From Trichaptum fuscoviolaceum (Eukaryota; Basidiomycota; Agaricomycetes; Hymenochaetales; Trichaptaceae): 64,000 bases of DNA. The notes beneath the pieces are model-generated. The model saw only the letters and a list, made by a program, of their open reading frames with translations, had not been told where the DNA came from and made no database searches. The translations under genes were made by a program, and so were the position numbers. This document shows, one piece after another, positions 58,446 to 64,000 of the stretch (position 1 is the first letter of the stretch; each line of letters opens with the position of its first letter). Location of the stretch: assembly GCA_910574455.1 (NCBI GenBank), contig CAJSYZ010000011.1, positions 2,418,001-2,482,000 of the forward strand, in the 5' to 3' direction.

Positions 58446-61413
58446 TTAGAACGTTGGCATGAAGCGCAAGGAATCGGCAAATGTCTGTAGATATGTTTGC
58501 TCTTTCTGGCGGAGATCGGTAAGGCTTGGACGTGGAGCCCTAGTACTCCGAGTCCGAGTCGGAGTCGTGTCTGCATGATGAGCCGACGGGCCTGGCTCAC
58601 TGACACTGGTAGCTTGAGGCTGTTGAGCCGACGGGCCTGGCTCACTGACACTGGTAGCTTGAGGCTGTTGAGCCGACGGGCCTGGCTCACTGACACTGGT
58701 AGCTTGAGGCTGTTGAGCCGACGGGCCTGGCTCACTTGCTCTAGTAGCGTGACTATCGCGGCTCGTTGGTATATCCTTTCCCTTTCCCTTGACACCAGAC
58801 ATGCCCTCGCCCTCAGTTCGCGGTACATTCTTGTTCTCTCTTCCGTCACGACGTAATGCTTCTACAAACGCATCTCCAACTTGATCATTCGGATGCAGCG
58901 TTGCGGCCTCGGAAAGCGCAGTGTGAAACTTTGACAAAATGCCAAATTCAAACAACGAGCGTTTCTCCACATTCAACTCCCGATAAAGCTGCAAACCGAA
59001 AAGCTGGGAAGACAAATCTTTCTGCTCGGCCGCTACTATGTCGAAGATCTCGGGATCCAAACCTTGACGATCGATCTCCCTGCCGTATAATTCTTTGCGC
59101 CTCATTAACTTAGCCATAGCAATGATCTGTGCCTTGCGCTCTGCAGGTATATCGAAGCCCAACCTATCTGAAGCACGATTGAAGAGTGCGAGGTACGTTT
59201 GTAGGTCGATTGGTTTCGCTCGATCGTGTAGCAGTCGGTTTAAGTGTGATCGGAGGGGCTCTTCCTCTTTGGCGACTTCCTCGGCAACTCCAAGCAATAT
59301 GAGCATAATCGCGTTGTACAGGTAGCTTGATCTCTCGCGATGTTCATCACGTCGCCCTCTCAGGCGTATGAGGAGTTTGGCCAATTCACAGTCCCGCGTG
59401 AACTCAGATCCTTCCAACAATCCAAGCGGAGTCTCATCATCCAGATCTTTGTAGTACTGGTGCTCCATACGTTGCAAATAGTCCATGTCTTTTGCGTCTT
59501 GCTTTTGGGAAAGTCCTTTGAAGACGGTATGGGCATGATTTTGCAGTTCGTCAAGGACCTTACGAATCTCTGATGGTTCGTTGAGTGGCCTGTTGAGTGG
59601 CCTAAAGACCAACTTGTCATCAGTCTCAGGCTTCGAGTCGGTGTCCTTCTTCTTCTTCTTCTTCTTACGTTCGGCTGCAGGCACATACTCGTCCATCGTA
59701 TGCAAGCGCAATGGGATGTCCTCTGGGCCATCATAATCCACGTCTAGCATGGCCCTGAATCCTCCTTCGTTGCTCAAGACTTTGAATGCGACATTACTAT
59801 CATCTCCATCTTCGACCCCCAAGTTCGATTCGAATGTGTGAGCAAGAGCGTCAAGGATAACCCTCTTCTCCGATCCGGTTGAATTGTCGGTTGCCACAGA
59901 CAAGGGACCATTCCCCCCAATTTTGATATATAGGTCGTCGCCCTTCTTTGCCTTAGAGAGATCACTTCCCTTTCCCTCTTTTAACTGCTCCCTAATCCCT
60001 GCCTCCATGAACATGACGTGATGTTTGAGGATAAGGTACATAAGGTAATGGAACTCAAGAGTCCCATGCAACCGTGCCACGAAAAAAACGAAAAATTCCA
60101 TCGTAGTCTTGTGTCGGTATGTCGTCCGGCAAAAGATCGTAGTTCTTGTGCAACATGGCACTTTCTCTTCTCTTCTTCAAATCCGCCACCTTAGCGGGAT
60201 CGTCGATGAGGTCCTCCATTAGCAAAATGCCGTCCGTCTTGAACAGTATATATAGTTTCTTGACATTAGCAAGGAGCCCAATAGTACTTAGGCCCGCGTC
60301 GGGAGCGATGTTTTTTGATACGGCACTTTCAAGCCTGAAAGACGCGGTATACGGAAACGAGTATCTGAAACCATGCTGAAGAGTATCTGCAGCGTCCTCT
60401 CTGTCGGTACGCATACCAACGGCAAGAGCGAGGTGCTCAACCTGTGTGGTGAATTGTGTAAGAAAATGGCACACAGCGATACCATTCACACTTACATCTG
60501 CCAAGGCCGCCGAAGACAGAGAGAAAAAGTTGGAAAGACGAAGGAAGAGTCGGAGATTGTGGGCATTGGCTCTCTCGCATTGCCACATTGCCTCACGAAA
60601 CTGTGTTTGAATATTGTCGATCATTGAACTGAGACTGGATTTTGCCTTCTCCCTCTCGTCTAAGAGCTCGCGTTTCAAATTGTTTATGTCCGCCATTACA
60701 CCTTCTGCTATAGCTTGGGTTGAAACCGCGAGCTGCAAGTCCTTTTTAGAGGCACTGTCCTTTTCCAAATTCTTGTATACAGCGTCAGCAACGGTGGTAA
60801 TATGGATGTTCATGGCGCCCAATTGCGCCTCAACAGCTTTAACACGACCCTCCGTTGCCGCCCTGTGCTTCCTCACGTCTGCCTCCAGCACATCAATTGC
60901 ACTCGACCTGTAAGGCTCCGACGCCCTACGCGCAGCCATCGCTCTACGTTCCTTCTCAGATGGAAGGGTTCCGCCTGTGCCTTTGACTGTCTGTATTGTA
61001 GCTTCGGTGGCGAAATTGTGATCGAAGGTGGCAATCGTGCTTCGTCCTTTCTCTACGCGGTCGCTGTGCTCCGTTTTGCCTTCTGCAGCTGACGAAGTGG
61101 CATCCGTTATATTCTGCCTGTAGGTCCATATGTCTTTACGCCATGTCTCCATGGTTGGCATTGGAACGGAACTTGAAACTGGCACTGGCAGTGTTGTGTG
61201 GGCACTGGCAGCAGGAGACTCTGAGTCGGACGGTGGCAGTAGTAGTGAGACCTTGAGAAACACCTCATTAGTACTAATTGTTCCATCATGACTCGGATAC
61301 TGTTTGAAATCACGGACCTTAGAATTGCCGGTATCGTGCCATTCACTACTGAGATCCCGGATAACCTGAGCAGCGCCGCCGTCCGGGAGTCGCCGGTGGA
61401 GTAGAGCTATCAT
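58446..61413 (-). CDS. gene D: homologue of gene C, intronless, one frameshift
   Basis: Function unknown, same family as gene C. It opens MIALLHRRLPDGGAAQVIRD at 61413 and runs without introns to 58446; 2,968 nt is one more than 989 codons. The single frame change falls in adjacent A7/A5 runs (plus strand 60082-60095), about residue 440, exactly where homology to gene C continues on the other side. It is therefore a 1-nt indel or a homopolymer sequencing error. N-terminal part: KVRDFKQYPSHDGTISTNEV, then a word-derived Ser/Pro/Asp-rich patch (LLLPPSDSESPAASA). Middle: coiled coil. C-terminal part: family blocks LEFHYLMYLILKHHVMF, HRERSSYLYNAIMLI, PLRSHLNRLLHDRAK, then a 15-residue repeat SEPGPSAQQPQATSV and a Thr/Arg-rich end. 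Divergent partner is gene E. Confidence 0.7.
58581..58743 (-). repeat. 45-bp tandem repeats coding SEPGPSAQQPQATSV
   Basis: Units start at 58581, 58626, 58671 and 58716 (plus strand AGCCGACGGGCCTGGCTCAC). Three are complete and nearly identical, implying recent expansion. They form a Pro/Ser/Gln-rich low-complexity tail in gene D that gene C lacks. Confidence 0.9.
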
Positions 61414-62907
61414 TCAAGTGCAAGCAGTAGTACGGTGAATAATCATAAGCACTTTGTTCAAGTTGAAGTACAATAGCATACTACTGGTACGCACTGTATG
61501 CAGTCGCAGCCTGGGTTACTATACTCGGTGCAGTCTTGTGCTCCAACTCGGAGCTACTAAAACTATCACTGGCAGCCTGAGGTTCCCCCGTGGCAGGCAC
61601 ACTGGCAGCTAGGTGAGCCTGAGGTATCCCTGACTCTGGCATATTTTGCTGGTTCCGCAACGAAAGTTCAACTAAACTTGAAAGTGACAGTGGTGGTAAG
61701 GGGAGACGCAAGCGGGCGGGGCACAGGGGTTACTACTGTACTACTACTGCCAGTGCTACGTAGTACTTCCGAGCTAAAGGACCCCTGATCATGAAACTAT
61801 TGATAGCCTGCCAGTGCCAGTGAGCCTGAGTCACGGCGGTGGGAGTAAGTACTACGTAGTAGTAGTTGCTAGTACGGCTTTAGCTACTACTTCAAGTTGT
61901 ACTGGTAGTAGTAGTAAGTAAAGGCCCCCGGCAACTCAGGCTTAGTACTACTACTAGTAGTAGTACTAGTAGTAGTAAACGAACGATGAAGCAGTTCAAG
62001 TATGTACAACTTGAAGTTGCGGGCCTGGGGCCGGACTCGGACTTGCCGGACTCCGAGTCGGAGGAGCTTCAACTTGAACTTGAAGTTTACTACTACTCAC
62101 TAGTACTAGTAGTAATCGCACTGCCAGTGGCAGCAGCAGGATCCGCCCATCACTGGCAGGGATCTACTACCGTACCTCTGTCAGTACTATCCACCGCCGG
62201 AAAAGACAACTTGAAGTTGAGTACTACTGGGGATTAAAATTCCGACTTGTTCGCGGCTTATTATAAACTGATCTGAATACTATTACTATATTGAAGGATA
62301 CTACAGTAATAGCCTGAGTACTCTATAGTACTACTAGTGCTAGTGGTAGTAGTAGCCGGGGTCTGATGATGATGCCTGCCAGTGCCGTGACTGCCAGCCT
62401 GAGTGCCAGTGGCTTCTGAGCGGGTAGTATTACAGTTTGAACTCAAGTTATGATCATAGATTTACCCGCTGCACTTGAAACTTTGATCAAGCCAGTGAGT
62501 GCAGCGGAGTTTGTGAACCCAGGTCACTGGCCACTGCACTCACTGGCAGCCGACTCCGAGTCCGAGTCGGAGACACCACTGGCAGTGCCACGCTGCCACT
62601 GGCAGTGGCAGCCGTGACTCAGGGGTACTACTGCCAACGGCACCGTGACGCCGCCGGTGACTGCCAGCCAGCGTCACGGTTCAAGTTGCTACTACTAGTA
62701 GTAGTGTGGACGCGCCTGCCACATCAGGCTGGCACTGCAGTCGGACTCGGAGTGCCAGTGCCCTGGCTCCGAGTCTCATTACTACTAGTAAGCGGGGAAT
62801 GATCCCCTTATCGTCGCCACGGTACTATATAAAACCTGAGCCTGAGTGCGCAACCACTGTCACTGTATCTTGACTCGAACCCACTACTGCTCTTTGACAA
62901 TTTGAAG
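61414..62907. promoter_or_regulatory. divergent intergenic region 3 (genes D / E), palindrome-dense
   Basis: A 1,494-bp gap between the D and E start codons. Words: CACTGGCAGCCTGAGG near 61567, ACTACTAGTAGTAGTACTAG near 61948, GACTCCGAGTCGGAGG near 62049, TTCAACTTGAACTTGAAGTT near 62069, GACTCCGAGTCCGAGTCGG near 62551, GCCACTGGCAGTGGCAGCC near 62594 and CACGGTTCAAGTTGC near 62675. Same position and vocabulary as in the B/C interval. Confidence 0.6.
62826..62834 (+). promoter_or_regulatory. TATA box of gene E
   Basis: TATATAAAA lies 74 bp before the gene E start codon, immediately after the last dense words. Spacing fits a basidiomycete core promoter with a short leader. Confidence 0.5.
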
Positions 62908-64000
62908 ATGTCAGCCTCCGAGTACTCTGATTCCGACACAGACACTGGCACTGGCAGCAGCCTGAGTGACGAGTCGGATTCAAGTTACGTGTCTGAGTAC
63001 GATCCCCACCCTTTGAAAGGTAAGATGCACGAAAATCTTGACTTCACCATAGACTACTAATGCACGAGACTTAATGGAACCCAGATGGAAAACTGCTTTC
63101 ACGATATGTGCCGGACGACGATGGCATTGTTCGCGGAATTCACGTTGGCCAGTACATGCGGCGCTCACAAATCGCCGTGAGAGCCAACAACCCCTCCACT
63201 GCTACTTGCTTGATCACCGAAAAGATAGCGGATAATCTATTCCATCAGAAGAACTATAGCAGGTCAACCGCGGATTCTGAACTCATGCTTGCCGTGGTAG
63301 CCGACATCGATGTAATTACCCATCAGACGAGACAAGCTGTGAACCATTACGAAAAGGGCCTTAAGGCAATCAAGAAGAAGCTGCACTCACGTGAAAGGGA
63401 GTGGAGGGAATTTATGTCTCTGTTCAACAGTAACTCGGATGATATATTCAATCCAAACGTAAGTGGAAACTTCAGCAGTAGTGCTCTTAACATCAGTACT
63501 GATTTCTTACTCCGGTAACACTGGTAGTGGCAGAACCCTCCGTTTGCTATTCGGAACTATATTGGCGAAATCAGGCTTATAGTGCTGTCGGCGTTCGGAA
63601 AGATTCTTCCTGAGGCCACAGTCTTTCCAAATTATAGGGCCGAAAAGCTTTACTCTCGGTTCGTCAAGGGTGTTGGGTGGTCGAAATTTCTGGGTCGCGT
63701 AATCCGTTTCCACCGCGCGCACTTCGTGTTTATTCCGAGCGGCGCGTCGTCATCTGCCAAACAAGGCGCCGAGACACTGAACGGGGTCTGGGCTCACAGG
63801 CAGTCTGTATTCGACAATTTACAGGATGGCCCCGAATCCTTTTGTTTATCCTCTGTCATGCGTCGCGGGATCGTTCCATTGCCCAAAGACTCGATTCCCT
63901 TCAGTGGCAGGTTTTGCGGACATTGGGCGGACCTCGACTCCAATGATTCTATGGATGAACAGGGAAACTTGTGGAATGCTAAGCTCTCGTTGAAATTCTT
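62908..64000 (+). CDS. gene E (partial): unknown protein, homologous to gene B
   Basis: Runs off the right edge; 319 residues are visible. Exons 62908-63019, 63085-63458 and 63528-64000+ join in phase. The N-terminus is Ser/Asp-rich (MSASEYSDSDTDTGTGSSLS), and its codons are themselves palindromic words. Next come RYVPDDDGIVRGIHVGQYMR, helical segments with likely coiled coil (THQTRQAVNHYEKGLKAIKK), and the block shared with gene B: KILPEATVFPNYRAEKLYSR followed by VGWSKFLGRVIRFHRAHFVF. Intron positions also correspond roughly to gene B: after the acidic leader and after the first helical block. The partner across the intergenic region is gene D. The C-terminus is outside the window. Confidence 0.7.

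Noticed and set aside
1..64000. tRNA or rRNA genes
   Set aside because: No segment with a convincing box A/box B pair and cloverleaf, and no rRNA-like sequence, was found by reading both strands.

Overview
The window reads as nuclear DNA of a basidiomycete fungus, most likely an agaricomycete. The genes carry many short introns (mostly about 45-70 nt) with GTRAGT donors and YAG acceptors. They include a NoxR-type NADPH-oxidase regulator, a basidiomycete-style Zn2Cys6 factor, an F-box protein of a familiar mushroom type and a Plavaka-family DNA transposase. Genus cannot be decided from the sequence. All exon coordinates were joined by eye; most joins are supported by phase-consistent splice sites.

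Left part (about 1-22.5 kb) is conventional. It holds noxR (-), a 641-residue Zn2Cys6 transcription factor (-), a membrane-anchored spermidine-synthase-like methyltransferase (+), a 19-exon MFS anion:cation-symporter-type transporter (+) and an F-box protein (-). Three small non-autonomous DNA transposons with visible target-site duplications lie between them: one Harbinger-like (1253-1732) and two with 8-bp duplications (19915-20525, 20753-21367).

From about 22.5 kb to the right edge the DNA is an accessory, mobile-element-rich block. It opens with a 5'-truncated protein kinase (22.5-23.1 kb) abutting a repeat whose inverted relative closes the block at 48.4-49.0 kb. Inside are a Plavaka transposase (28.8-32.9 kb) with a divergent cargo gene (28.35-23.98 kb), an unrecognised divergent gene pair (genes B/C, 33.7-40.5 kb), a DEDDy exonuclease-like gene (43.7-44.7 kb) lacking one expected aspartate, and decayed pieces of a WD-repeat gene and a group III histidine kinase. 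Further right are a multi-pass membrane protein gene split by a hAT-like element with a perfect 8-bp target duplication (49.5-52.2 kb), a dead LINE RNase H fragment (54.7-56.1 kb), and a second, inverted relative of the B/C pair (genes D/E, 58.4 kb to the edge).

Two observations stand out. First, genes B/E and C/D are homologous families of unknown function, so the same two-gene divergent module occurs twice. Second, the accessory block from about 27 to 63 kb is studded with a small lexicon of short palindromes built round one central G or C (CACTG-S-CAGTG, GACTC-S-GAGTC, CAGCCT-S-AGGCTG, TCAC-S-GTGA, AACTTGAAG-type words) plus ACTAGT/AGTACT strings. They fill the three divergent intergenic regions, one intron and even in-frame coding segments, and I did not see them in the first 26 kb. 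Together these suggest an undescribed mobile or selfish gene module tied to Plavaka-like elements; that interpretation is inference.
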